Origin: an uncultured Eubacterium sp.
GTDB lineage: Bacteria > Bacillota > Clostridia > Peptostreptococcales > Anaerovoracaceae
Assembly: GCA_905193765.1 (NCBI GenBank)
Contig: CAJJPZ010000064.1
Span: forward strand, 1-11,688
Length of the DNA stretch: 11,688 nucleotides
Direction of reading: 5' to 3'
Positions within the stretch are counted from its first letter, which is position 1. Each line of letters opens with the position of its first letter. The notes below the pieces were generated by a model. It saw nothing but the letters and a program-made list of their open reading frames with translations. It was not told the DNA's origin and did no database searches. The translations under genes and the position numbers were made by a program. Positions 1 through 6,650 of this stretch are shown in pieces.

Positions 1-17
1 TATGGGTAAATCCACGT

Positions 18-43
18 TGCTACAAACTGGAGGTCACTTCATA
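18..43 (+). repeat. IS30-type terminal repeat relic (candidate)
   Basis: The stretch at 26-43 matches, in inverted orientation, 11643-11660 beside the IS30 transposase start, with 17 of 18 bases identical (core GGAGGTCACTTCATA). A TGCT tetramer lies just outside both copies (18-21 here). It also partly resembles the candidate opposite end of that element at 10555-10571, including a GTCTCCT shortly inside. No transposase follows inwards on the plus strand, so this may be a solo end, the end of a decayed copy, or chance. A short reading frame (2-118, 38 codons to TAA) crosses it and has no recognisable domain, so it is not called as a gene. Confidence 0.4.
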
Positions 44-124
44 TTGTCTCCTGATGCTTATATTCTACCACATACATTACTCTCGTTCTATCGGATCATG
101 AAGAGATATCGATCATAAATATAC

Positions 125-182
125 AGCAGCAGTAGACTTTCCGGAATGTTTTTCCGAAAAACCTACTGCTGCTCTTTTCTCT
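125..182 (+). terminator. Hairpin with T-rich tail, containing palindromic repeat unit 1
   Basis: An 11 bp perfect stem (125-135 with 163-173, AGCAGCAGTAG/CTACTGCTGCT) encloses a second small stem (CGGAA 142-146 with TTCCG 152-156). It is followed by TCTTTTCTCT on the plus strand, so it could end a plus-strand transcript arriving from the left of the window. Its inner part (132-166) is the first of four related 35-36 bp units in this intergenic region. It may therefore be a terminator, a mobile palindromic unit, or both. Confidence 0.5.
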
Positions 183-214
183 GTATTCATAATGCTGTGC
201 CAGACTTGCCAATG

Positions 215-249
215 GTAGAGTTTTGCGTGATATTTTTTCAGGAACATAC
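215..249. repeat. Palindromic repeat unit 2
   Basis: This 35 bp unit starts GTAGAGTTTT and ends GGAACATAC. Its ends are imperfect inverted repeats of each other, and it aligns end to end with the units at 132-166, 319-354 and 403-437. It is the most diverged of the four copies. The family assignment is by eye. Confidence 0.45.
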
Positions 250-318
250 TCTCATCGCAGGCCGGATGGCTTCATCACGGGATATCTCCGCAAATGCCTG
301 CCGTCATCTCCCTGAATG

Positions 319-354
319 GTAGGTTTTCTCTGATCGCAGCCCTGAAAGCTCTAC
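319..354. repeat. Palindromic repeat unit 3
   Basis: This 36 bp unit starts GTAGGTTTTC and ends GAAAGCTCTAC, with AGCCCTGAAA near its right end shared with the unit at 403-437. It is preceded by AATG, as is the unit at 215-249. No open reading frame of note crosses it. Confidence 0.5.
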
Positions 355-402
355 TCTCGCCCATCCGCCAAAGCGACCGTTTCAGCCGCCGCGACATAGA
401 CG

Positions 403-437
403 GTATGTTTTTTCGAAAAAAGCCCTGAAAACCCTAC
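403..437. repeat. Palindromic repeat unit 4, possible weak terminator of the GRE operon
   Basis: This 35 bp unit starts GTATGTTTTT and ends GAAAACCCTAC. Its centre is a perfect palindrome of six T, CG, six A (408-421). It lies 51 bp past the stop of the GRE-activase gene, and no classical GC-rich terminator is visible before it. It may therefore be where that minus-strand operon ends, although an A/T-only hairpin is a poor terminator. Confidence 0.45.
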
Positions 438-488
438 ACGCCAGCACGCCCAGAAGCTATCTCTGCTATTCTATAGACCCGCATAGAT

Positions 489-1400
489 TCACACCACACT
501 GCATCCATGGTCTTTCAGGATCGTCTTCAGTTCTTCGACCTGCGTGGCGTCAGGCTTCCCTGTATCCTCCAGGCCGTAGTCCATATCCAGCCACCGGTAT
601 TTGTCCCTGCCCAGATCGTGGTACGGCAGTATCTCGATGGAAACATTGCGTCCATTCCCGCTGAGTCCTCCGACGAATATGCCAGTCTCCTCTATGTTCG
701 TCAGACTGTCGTTGCAGCCCGGAATCAGCGGGATCCTGAAGATAACATCCTTTCCTCTGACCGCCGCCTGCTCTGCATTATGCAGTATTAGCTCGTTGCT
801 GACGCCTGTCAGTCTGCGGTGGAGTTCAGGATCCATAGCCTTCAGATCGAAGAATATCTGGTCGGCGTTGTCGAACATACCGCATATATCCTGCCATCTG
901 CCATACCCGCAGGTTTCTATGGCCGTATGTATATGCGACTCTCTGCACGCTTTCAGCAACTCCTCCACGAATCCATGCTGCATTGCAGGCTCGCCTCCGC
1001 CTACTGTGACGCCTCCGCCTGAATTGGTATAGAAGATGCGGTCTTTTTCGATAAGCTCCATCATCTCCCGCACAGTGACCTGACGTCCTGTCATCTTCTT
1101 CGCGCCGGCATAGCACTTCGACGTGCAAAGTCCGCATTTTACACACCTGCTGCGGTCTATATCGAAGGTCACATCGTCCACTGCAGCCTCCCTGCACAGT
1201 GCGGCACATTTGCCGCATCCTGTGCACTTCGATCTGACGAACATCACTTCCGGTCCCGTCCGCTGGGATTCCGGATTGCTGCACCATATGCATCTGAGGG
1301 GACAACCCTTCATAAATATCAGCGTCCTGATACCCGTACCGTCATGTATGGAAAATTTCTGCGTGTTGAAAACAGTGCCTGTCATGTCTGCTGAAATCAT
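489..1400 (-). CDS. Glycyl radical enzyme activating enzyme (radical SAM)
   Basis: This 303-residue protein should use S-adenosylmethionine and a [4Fe-4S] cluster to abstract a hydrogen from the conserved glycine of the adjacent GRE, generating its stable radical under anoxic conditions. The radical-SAM cysteines CX3CX2C are C33, C37 and C40 in the sequence GCPLRCIWC. Two further ferredoxin-type clusters follow (C59, C62, C65, C69 and C86, C89, C92, C96), an insert typical of activases for the non-PFL GREs such as glycerol dehydratase and choline lyase. The GGGEP motif for SAM binding is present near residues 135-139. The first ATG (1398-1400) is chosen because AGGAGA lies 7 bases upstream (1408-1413). 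An internal ATG at 1385 lacks such a site. The gene is last in the operon, 33 bp after the GRE stop. Length is normal for the family and no defect is seen. Confidence 0.95.
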   Translation of the reverse strand: MISADMTGTVFNTQKFSIHDGTGIRTLIFMKGCPLRCIWCSNPESQRTGPEVMFVRSKCTGCGKCAALCREAAVDDVTFDIDRSRCVKCGLCTSKCYAGAKKMTGRQVTVREMMELIEKDRIFYTNSGGGVTVGGGEPAMQHGFVEELLKACRESHIHTAIETCGYGRWQDICGMFDNADQIFFDLKAMDPELHRRLTGVSNELILHNAEQAAVRGKDVIFRIPLIPGCNDSLTNIEETGIFVGGLSGNGRNVSIEILPYHDLGRDKYRWLDMDYGLEDTGKPDATQVEELKTILKDHGCSVV

Positions 1401-1433
1401 TGTTCTTTCTCCTGAAATATCTTCATATCGCCT

Positions 1434-3857
1434 TTAAGCTGTATGTATCGTCCTGTGTATTATGTCGTCCTGCATTTCTCTGCAGAGTTCGGTGAAATAT
1501 GCGCTGTATCCGGCTACCCTGACGATCAGCGACTTGTATTCCTCCGGTGTCTCCTGGGCACATCTGAGGACTTCACTGCTGACAACATTGAACTGGATGT
1601 GATATATGTTCAGATCCACGAACGTCCTTATTATCTGCGATATCCTCTGAAGCCCCATGTCTCCCTCTACGCTGACAGGATCCAGTCTCATGTTCAGAAG
1701 GGTTCCTGACGTATGCACTTCGTGGTTCACTTTGGATACAGACTTCAGTACGGCTGTAGGACCGTCGTGATCTGTACCTCCGTTAGGCGAGCATCCATCC
1801 GCCAGCGCTTTGCCTGCCAGTCTTCCGTACGGCAGAGCGCCTACCACAAGGCCGTGAGGTACATGGGATGATACAGGGTACAGTCCCGAGATGAACGCAG
1901 GGCCTCTCCATGACTTGCAGGCTGATATGACATCGTATGCAAAGTCCGTCATCTCGCCTGCCATCTGGTCCACTTCTTCTATGTCATTGCCGTACATAGG
2001 AGTCGTGTTCTCCAGCATCAGCCTCATGTCCTCATATCCTTCGAAGTTATGACCGATCGCCTCGATCAGTTCATGCATGGTTATTGTCTTATCGTCAAAC
2101 ACATGCTTCTTTATAGCCGAAAGGGAATTCACGAGATCCGCGATGCCGGTGCCTATCAGCGCCGGACCTATCGTGTACTTGACACCGCCTCTCGTCAGAT
2201 CCTTTCCTGTCCTGTATGTACCGTCCAGCAGAGTCGAAACGAACGGGTACGGCGTCAGCTCTGCACATACCTTTTCATTGACGTTGGCACAGATACTGAT
2301 TGCCTTTATCATGTATTCCAGCTGATCCTTCACGGCCTGCTTTATCTCGTCGAAATCCATCTTCTCCGGATCTCCCGTCTGAAGTCCCAGCAGTCTGTTG
2401 TCGTTCATTATGCTCCTGCCGTTGGTCAGCACGAATTCCATCGCAGATGCGAAGTTATAGTGTCCACCATCTGACCATTTCGCCATCTTTCCGCCCATGA
2501 ACGGTTCGACGCAGCCCACCATCTGGTAGTTTCGAGCCTCCTCCATTGTGCCGCCGGACAGCAACATCATCTTGATGGCCACCTCGTCGTTGTATATGGC
2601 AGGGAATCCCGTGCCCAGCCTTGCCAGCTTGGAAACATGTATGATGAAGTCCTCCGGCGACTGCTGATGTGCTCTGACGCATACGGACGGGCCATGGAGC
2701 TTTACATCCATCTTGGCGGTCAGGAACAGATACGACAGTTCATTGGTCACATCTCTGCCGTGTTTGTCGATGCCTCCCACGATAAGGCTGTGGAACGGCT
2801 GGTATCCCGCGAAATACATAACTGCATTTTCACTGAGGAACCATGTGGTCTCTGCGGTCTTTATGTAAAATGCCTCTATCAGCTCCAGCGCTTTCTCAAC
2901 AGTCAGCGTTCCCGACTTCACATCACTGTCGTACAGACCGTAGAAATACTGATCCACTCTTCCCGGCGAATAGGACGGACCGTTTCCTTCCATCAGGCAT
3001 CCCACCAGGATGAAATACACGAACTGCAGTCCCTGCCAGAATGTTGCCGGTTTGTTTTCCATAAGATAGTAGCAGTTGGCCGCGATGGTCTCCAGTTCAG
3101 CCTTTCTCTGTCCCTCTGCAGACTCAGCCATCTCTGCTGCAAGGTCGCCGAACCGCTTCATATAGATGCTTATGCCTTCCAGCGTCAGCAGCGATGCTCC
3201 GAGGAAAGTCATCTTTTCAAAATCCTCCGGCGATGTCTCATCCAGTGACGCTATGATCTCTTCAGCTTCAGCCTTTATGCTGCCGAAGCCCCTTTCCATC
3301 AGCATCTCCCAGTAAGGAGCGGTCTCGCCTGCAGCGCTCTGGGTCTTTATCTCCACGTCGATTATACCGGTCTTCACCGCAAGCTCCCTGACATAAGGCG
3401 GTATCTGCTTTATCCAGTGTTCGCTGACAGTCTGCCCTTTCCAGTACGGGAATATCTCTTCTTTCAGTTCCCTCTTGTCTTCATCGCTTATCAGATACGG
3501 ATCCTGCTTTCTCGTCGAGATCGTGTCCACTTCCTCGCTTAGCCATCCGCAGTGGAACACAGGGTCTACAACTCCGCCTCTCGGATGTCTTGCCGTATCA
3601 CCGACGATGAGCTGATCGTCAGGTATGCTGATTTCTCTCTGCTCGCAGTACGCCTTGAAAGCCTTCGCTCTCCTCATGATCACGTCTTCGCCTTCTGTCT
3701 CTTTATATGACTCCGTATATATCTTTGCCCTCTCGATGTCCACCTCAGGAGTGCACTCCCAGTACCTCTCAAGGAGCCTTTCGATCCTCGGGAAATGGTT
3801 CTCCCCGTCCAGTGAATATGTACCCATCTGTTCATTCGTTCTGTTAAACTGCAGCAT
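1434..3857 (-). CDS. Glycyl radical enzyme, glycerol dehydratase/choline lyase-like, substrate unknown
   Basis: This 807-residue GRE of the pyruvate formate-lyase superfamily has the PFL-like barrel over most of its length and the C-terminal glycyl radical loop (RVAGYSAYF, radical Gly at residue 783). The thiyl Cys is C449 in MVGCVEP, with E451 two residues on, the Cys-X-Glu pair of C-C/C-O/C-N/C-S cleaving GREs rather than true PFL (Cys-Cys). D463 sits where glycerol dehydratase has its substrate-binding Asp. Aligned by eye, the positions of the two glycerol dehydratase His residues are Glu (GETAPYW, E178) and Pro (EGNGPSYSPGR). Glycerol/propanediol dehydratase activity is thus doubtful, and a different, possibly amine, substrate is likely. 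A longer frame opens at 3917, but the ATG at 3857 has AAAGGAGG 8 bases upstream (3866-3873), so 3857 is the start. The gene overlaps the upstream EutH gene by 14 bp. Confidence is high for the superfamily and low for any specific substrate. Confidence 0.93.
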   Translation of the reverse strand: MLQFNRTNEQMGTYSLDGENHFPRIERLLERYWECTPEVDIERAKIYTESYKETEGEDVIMRRAKAFKAYCEQREISIPDDQLIVGDTARHPRGGVVDPVFHCGWLSEEVDTISTRKQDPYLISDEDKRELKEEIFPYWKGQTVSEHWIKQIPPYVRELAVKTGIIDVEIKTQSAAGETAPYWEMLMERGFGSIKAEAEEIIASLDETSPEDFEKMTFLGASLLTLEGISIYMKRFGDLAAEMAESAEGQRKAELETIAANCYYLMENKPATFWQGLQFVYFILVGCLMEGNGPSYSPGRVDQYFYGLYDSDVKSGTLTVEKALELIEAFYIKTAETTWFLSENAVMYFAGYQPFHSLIVGGIDKHGRDVTNELSYLFLTAKMDVKLHGPSVCVRAHQQSPEDFIIHVSKLARLGTGFPAIYNDEVAIKMMLLSGGTMEEARNYQMVGCVEPFMGGKMAKWSDGGHYNFASAMEFVLTNGRSIMNDNRLLGLQTGDPEKMDFDEIKQAVKDQLEYMIKAISICANVNEKVCAELTPYPFVSTLLDGTYRTGKDLTRGGVKYTIGPALIGTGIADLVNSLSAIKKHVFDDKTITMHELIEAIGHNFEGYEDMRLMLENTTPMYGNDIEEVDQMAGEMTDFAYDVISACKSWRGPAFISGLYPVSSHVPHGLVVGALPYGRLAGKALADGCSPNGGTDHDGPTAVLKSVSKVNHEVHTSGTLLNMRLDPVSVEGDMGLQRISQIIRTFVDLNIYHIQFNVVSSEVLRCAQETPEEYKSLIVRVAGYSAYFTELCREMQDDIIHRTIHTA

Positions 3858-5142
3858 CTTCGTTTCCTCCTTTATGTTTTCTGTTTTTCCTTTCAGCAAG
3901 GACAGCTTCGTCTTCAAGGTATTCGGTTTCGCCTATGATACCCTTTTCCCGGTCCTGTTTTTCCAGTCTCTTTGCCATCGGTACCCCCAGCCATATAGCG
4001 AAGAATACGGCTATCACGGCACCTATCATCTTGCCTATGAGTATTATCGCCAGCAGCGATGGCTGGAAATTGGCCGTTATCGATATGTGCGCTCCCAGCA
4101 GCCACGATCCGCATACGGACAGTGCCACGATCTTCACCTTTTCCGCAGGGATCATCTTCTTCACTATACCGAACATCGCTATCTGCTCCGCACATGTGGC
4201 GAATATACCTATGCTTCCTGTTGTAGTGAACCCGCATTTTGCTCCCAGTCTCTGCAGAGCTTTGCCAAAGAATTTGTCGATCATATAGATCATCGGATAT
4301 GCTCCCGCCAGCATCAGCGCTATGTAGCCTGCATTTTCCAGCGCCCTGAACTGGTCTTCAGCGTCTGCGATTATCGGCGCAAATGCCCATCCCGAGAAGA
4401 TCCTGGAGAATATCCCTGTGAAGTACTCCACAATCGAGAGCACCAGCACTATCTTGATACCTATGTCCAGCGCACGTCCGAATACCAGGAACGCCTTTAC
4501 CATTATGTCTATGAAAAATCTCAGCAGCAGCGCCAGTATCAGACAGAATACCACGATAGGCAGCATGTTCAGCCAGATCTGTCCCCAGGTATATACCAGG
4601 TTGAAATCTTCCGGAGCAGTGTTGGAGATAGTCTCCCTCACCGGCGTCCCCGTCAGTTTCAGCAGCGTCGTCATAGCCATGACCGCGAAAGGTATGCTCA
4701 GTATTCCTGACATGATGCCCAGACCGAAGTACTTGTGATCCCGCTTGTCGATTATGGAAAATCCCATAGGGATCGAGTAACAGATTATCGGTCCTGTACA
4801 GTAGCTTACGAACAGTGCGATGATCCATGTCTCCGGCGATGACGCCAGCGATTCTGTTATCTGGTATCCTCCCATATCCGGTGCCATTATCAGCGCTCCG
4901 GCAATGGCTATATCAGCCCCCAGCTTTTCGAAGATCCCGCCGAACAGGAACACCACGAACTTCTCTATATACGGCATGGATGCCAGCATTCCCGCAAATG
5001 GTATGAAGATTATCCCAAGCTGATGGAACGCTGTCATAAACTCCTTGCCTATCCCGCTTTTTTCATCTCTTATCGCGCCTATCACCCCTATCACGGCACA
5101 TGCCATGATGATGTAGATTATTATCTGACCCAGTAAAACCAT
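3844..5142 (-). CDS. EutH-family (ethanolamine-type) membrane permease
   Basis: This 432-residue polytopic membrane protein has roughly ten hydrophobic segments and EutH hallmarks: an N-terminal helix directly after the start, APDMGGYQ at about 87-94 (EutH ACDMGG-like), and GPIICYSIPMGFSIIDKRDHKYFGLG around 117-142. EutH proteins import ethanolamine. The actual substrate here is inferred only as a related small amine or amino alcohol, presumably feeding the GRE. It is slightly longer than the usual ~410 residues because of a charged tail (about 40 residues rich in K, E and R). The frame opens at 5175, but the ATG at 5142 is preceded by AGGAGG at 6-base spacing and gives the canonical EutH N-terminus. 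It is the first gene of the operon, and its last codons carry the ribosome binding site of the GRE gene. No eutBC, eutJ or shell-protein genes are in the window. Confidence 0.85.
   Translation of the reverse strand: MVLLGQIIIYIIMACAVIGVIGAIRDEKSGIGKEFMTAFHQLGIIFIPFAGMLASMPYIEKFVVFLFGGIFEKLGADIAIAGALIMAPDMGGYQITESLASSPETWIIALFVSYCTGPIICYSIPMGFSIIDKRDHKYFGLGIMSGILSIPFAVMAMTTLLKLTGTPVRETISNTAPEDFNLVYTWGQIWLNMLPIVVFCLILALLLRFFIDIMVKAFLVFGRALDIGIKIVLVLSIVEYFTGIFSRIFSGWAFAPIIADAEDQFRALENAGYIALMLAGAYPMIYMIDKFFGKALQRLGAKCGFTTTGSIGIFATCAEQIAMFGIVKKMIPAEKVKIVALSVCGSWLLGAHISITANFQPSLLAIILIGKMIGAVIAVFFAIWLGVPMAKRLEKQDREKGIIGETEYLEDEAVLAERKNRKHKGGNEDAAV
3866..3873 (-). promoter_or_regulatory. Ribosome binding site of the GRE gene, inside the EutH coding sequence
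   Basis: AAAGGAGG ends 8 bases before the GRE ATG at 3857 and lies within the KGGN codons near the EutH C-terminus. It decides the GRE start over the in-frame codon at 3917. With the 14 bp overlap, it implies translational coupling of transporter and enzyme. Confidence 0.85.
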
Positions 5143-5148
5143 ATGATT

Positions 5149-5154
5149 CCTCCT
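5149..5154 (-). promoter_or_regulatory. Ribosome binding site of the EutH-family gene
   Basis: AGGAGG lies 6 bases before the ATG at 5142. It sets the start of the transporter and rules out the in-frame codon at 5175, which would add an 11-residue basic leader. Confidence 0.85.
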
Positions 5155-5192
5155 ATTCTTGTTTATGCGTCTCATGTATCGCCTTCATTCAA

Positions 5193-5221
5193 ATAGTACC
5201 ACGCTCAGCCTGCGGTGTAAT
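5193..5221 (-). promoter_or_regulatory. Candidate promoter of the EutH-GRE-activase operon
   Basis: On the minus strand, TACTAT (5193-5198) is preceded by TGG, an extended -10 context, and 17 bp further upstream by ATTACA (5216-5221). Both hexamers match the consensus at four of six positions. A weak promoter of this kind would fit one that needs an activator such as the divergent LuxR-type protein. Apart from this and the luxR promoter, I found no clear binding-site dyad in the 5143-5453 intergenic region. Confidence 0.35.
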
Positions 5222-5336
5222 CGAACTAAAGTCTGAATAATACGACATACTTTCTGACGATTTCTGCATGGATTGCATTCTCTTCTGCTGAAATTACATC
5301 TAAAGTTGTAAAAATATTAGACACATGTAAACTTTA

Positions 5337-5366
5337 TTGACATTATTCGTCGTGATTTCCTATAAT
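5337..5366 (+). promoter_or_regulatory. Consensus sigma-A promoter of the LuxR-type regulator gene
   Basis: TTGACA (5337-5342) and TATAAT (5361-5366) are both perfect, with an 18 bp spacer. The expected start, near 5373, leaves a leader of about 80 nt before the ATG at 5454. A small inverted repeat (CTGTT/AACAG around 5396-5413) lies in that leader. The strength of the hexamers suggests the regulator is made constitutively or is repressed rather than activated. Confidence 0.75.
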
Positions 5367-5453
5367 ATATCTATCAAGGGTTGCCTGTCGCTGATCTGTT
5401 TGTTTCGAACAGGATTGCTGTTTTTCTTTGTTAAATATATATGAGAGGTCAAC

Positions 5454-6599
5454 ATGGAAAATTTACTATTCACATCAGATGAGGTGAAAATCATCGGAGA
5501 TATAATAAAATGTATATATGACAGGGATCTGCCGCTGTGCAGGTTCACCGAGGAATTCATGCGGAGACTCAGGACTCTCATATACTTCGACAAGAGCGAT
5601 TTCATGTTCTTCAAGTACAGCAAAGACACCGGAAAATACGAGATGGAGTCCTTCAGGCCGGTGAACTGGTCCCACGATGAGATACAGAATTACATAAATA
5701 CATATATGCACAATGACGATGTGCTGCCTATACTGGCCCAGCCTGAATATATAGCCTTCCGTAATTCGGATCTGTTCTCGATGCAGGACAGACGTGAGAC
5801 CTATTATTTTCAGGAATTCGCCTGCGACGCCAGCCTCGAGATATCCATAGACGCCAACATACCGCTCCGGGAGAGCAGCGATATCATCGCTATACTGGGT
5901 CTGTTCCGCAGCGTTGAGAAAGTCGAATTCAAAAAACGTGATCTGGAGATCATAAAACTGCTCCAGCCATACCTTTCCGACAGGATGACCGCTGATATAT
6001 GCAGCGGCGGATGTCTGGGTATCAGCAGGTGCAGCGGAGAACTTAAATGCAGGGAACACGGTGCCGAAAACAACGGAGAGAACAACTGGGAGCTGAACAA
6101 CATAGAATCCCTCGGTCTCTGCGCCTACAACAGTTCCGCGGAACTCATCAGCAACAACGCTTCATTTTCCACCTTTGCCAGGACGTACAGTCCGTCGGTG
6201 GCCGACAGCCAGCTCACAAAGGAAGTCACCGGATGCGTCAGAAAGCTTCTGAACAGCGACCTATGTCAGATGGGGCCGGTACCTGTTCATATAGAAGACG
6301 ATACATATATGCTCCAGCTGGCGTACAACGATGCATCGAAGAACAAGATAACCGCCGCACTGTACTACATCTCCGATGTGTTTACCAGAAGGCTAACCGC
6401 TCTCAAGGACGAATACAATCTGTCCAACAGGGAATTCGAAGTCATCTTCCTTTCCCTCAAACGCAGCCTGACCAATGCTGAGATCGCCGGTGAGCTTTAT
6501 ATAAGCGAAGCTACCGTGAAGCGGCACCTTTACACGGTCTATCAAAAGATTGGCGTAAACAATCAGAAACAGCTGTTCAAAGAACTGCAGATCATATGA
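5454..6599 (+). CDS. LuxR-type transcriptional regulator with N-terminal sensor and four-Cys linker
   Basis: This 381-residue protein has a C-terminal LuxR/GerE helix-turn-helix at about 322-378 (LSNREFEVIFLSLKRSLTNAEIA, then SEATVKRHLYTVYQKIGV). Residues about 1-175 form an uncharacterised GAF-like sensor region, and residues about 219-305 resemble a PAS-type fold (AYNSSAELISNNASF). Between them lie four closely spaced cysteines, C183, C187, C193 and C199, which could bind a metal or Fe-S cluster or act as redox switches. There is no response-regulator receiver domain, so it is not an ordinary two-component output. The start is supported by GAGAGG 5 bases upstream. Being divergent from the EutH-GRE operon, it is the likely regulator of that operon, perhaps sensing the substrate and/or oxygen. 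The ligand is unknown. Confidence 0.85.
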   Translation: MENLLFTSDEVKIIGDIIKCIYDRDLPLCRFTEEFMRRLRTLIYFDKSDFMFFKYSKDTGKYEMESFRPVNWSHDEIQNYINTYMHNDDVLPILAQPEYIAFRNSDLFSMQDRRETYYFQEFACDASLEISIDANIPLRESSDIIAILGLFRSVEKVEFKKRDLEIIKLLQPYLSDRMTADICSGGCLGISRCSGELKCREHGAENNGENNWELNNIESLGLCAYNSSAELISNNASFSTFARTYSPSVADSQLTKEVTGCVRKLLNSDLCQMGPVPVHIEDDTYMLQLAYNDASKNKITAALYYISDVFTRRLTALKDEYNLSNREFEVIFLSLKRSLTNAEIAGELYISEATVKRHLYTVYQKIGVNNQKQLFKELQII

Positions 6600-6612
6600 C
6601 CTGCAGTTTTCT
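6581..6612 (+). terminator. Intrinsic terminator overlapping the end of the LuxR-type gene
   Basis: A 10 bp stem (AGAACTGCAG 6581-6590 with CTGCAGTTTT 6601-6610, one G-U pair) spans the TGA stop at 6597-6599 and runs into TTTT. The short T tract makes it moderate. The reverse strand reads TTCTTT after the stem, so it may also serve the convergent DUF4317 gene. Confidence 0.5.
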
Positions 6613-6650
6613 GCTTTCATGCCGCTTTCTGTGATGCTCCGGGACTGCCG

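Noticed and set aside
2..118. Short plus-strand frame (38 codons) at the left edge
   Set aside because: It has no domain or clear ribosome binding site. Its TGGHFI residues merely reflect the shared IS30-end sequence. It may still be a fragment of something larger outside the window.
132..437. Possible CRISPR array
   Set aside because: The four units are of similar size to CRISPR repeats but differ from each other at many positions, the gaps are unequal (48, 69, 48 bp), and no cas gene is present.
3625..4710. Long 361-codon plus-strand open frame opposite the GRE and EutH genes
   Set aside because: The translation is rich in His, Tyr, Gln and Arg without any domain, typical of an antisense shadow. 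The opposite-strand genes have clear families and ribosome binding sites.
489..5142. Choline (cut) or ethanolamine (eut) microcompartment locus
   Set aside because: Only the GRE pair and a EutH-like permease are present. No shell proteins, aldehyde/alcohol dehydrogenases, phosphotransacetylase or EutBC are seen in the window, so the cutC/cutD and eutH names are not assigned.
5396..5413. Inverted repeat in the regulator leader as a riboswitch or attenuator
   Set aside because: The stem is only 5 bp with no T tract or competing structure, and no riboswitch motif is recognised.
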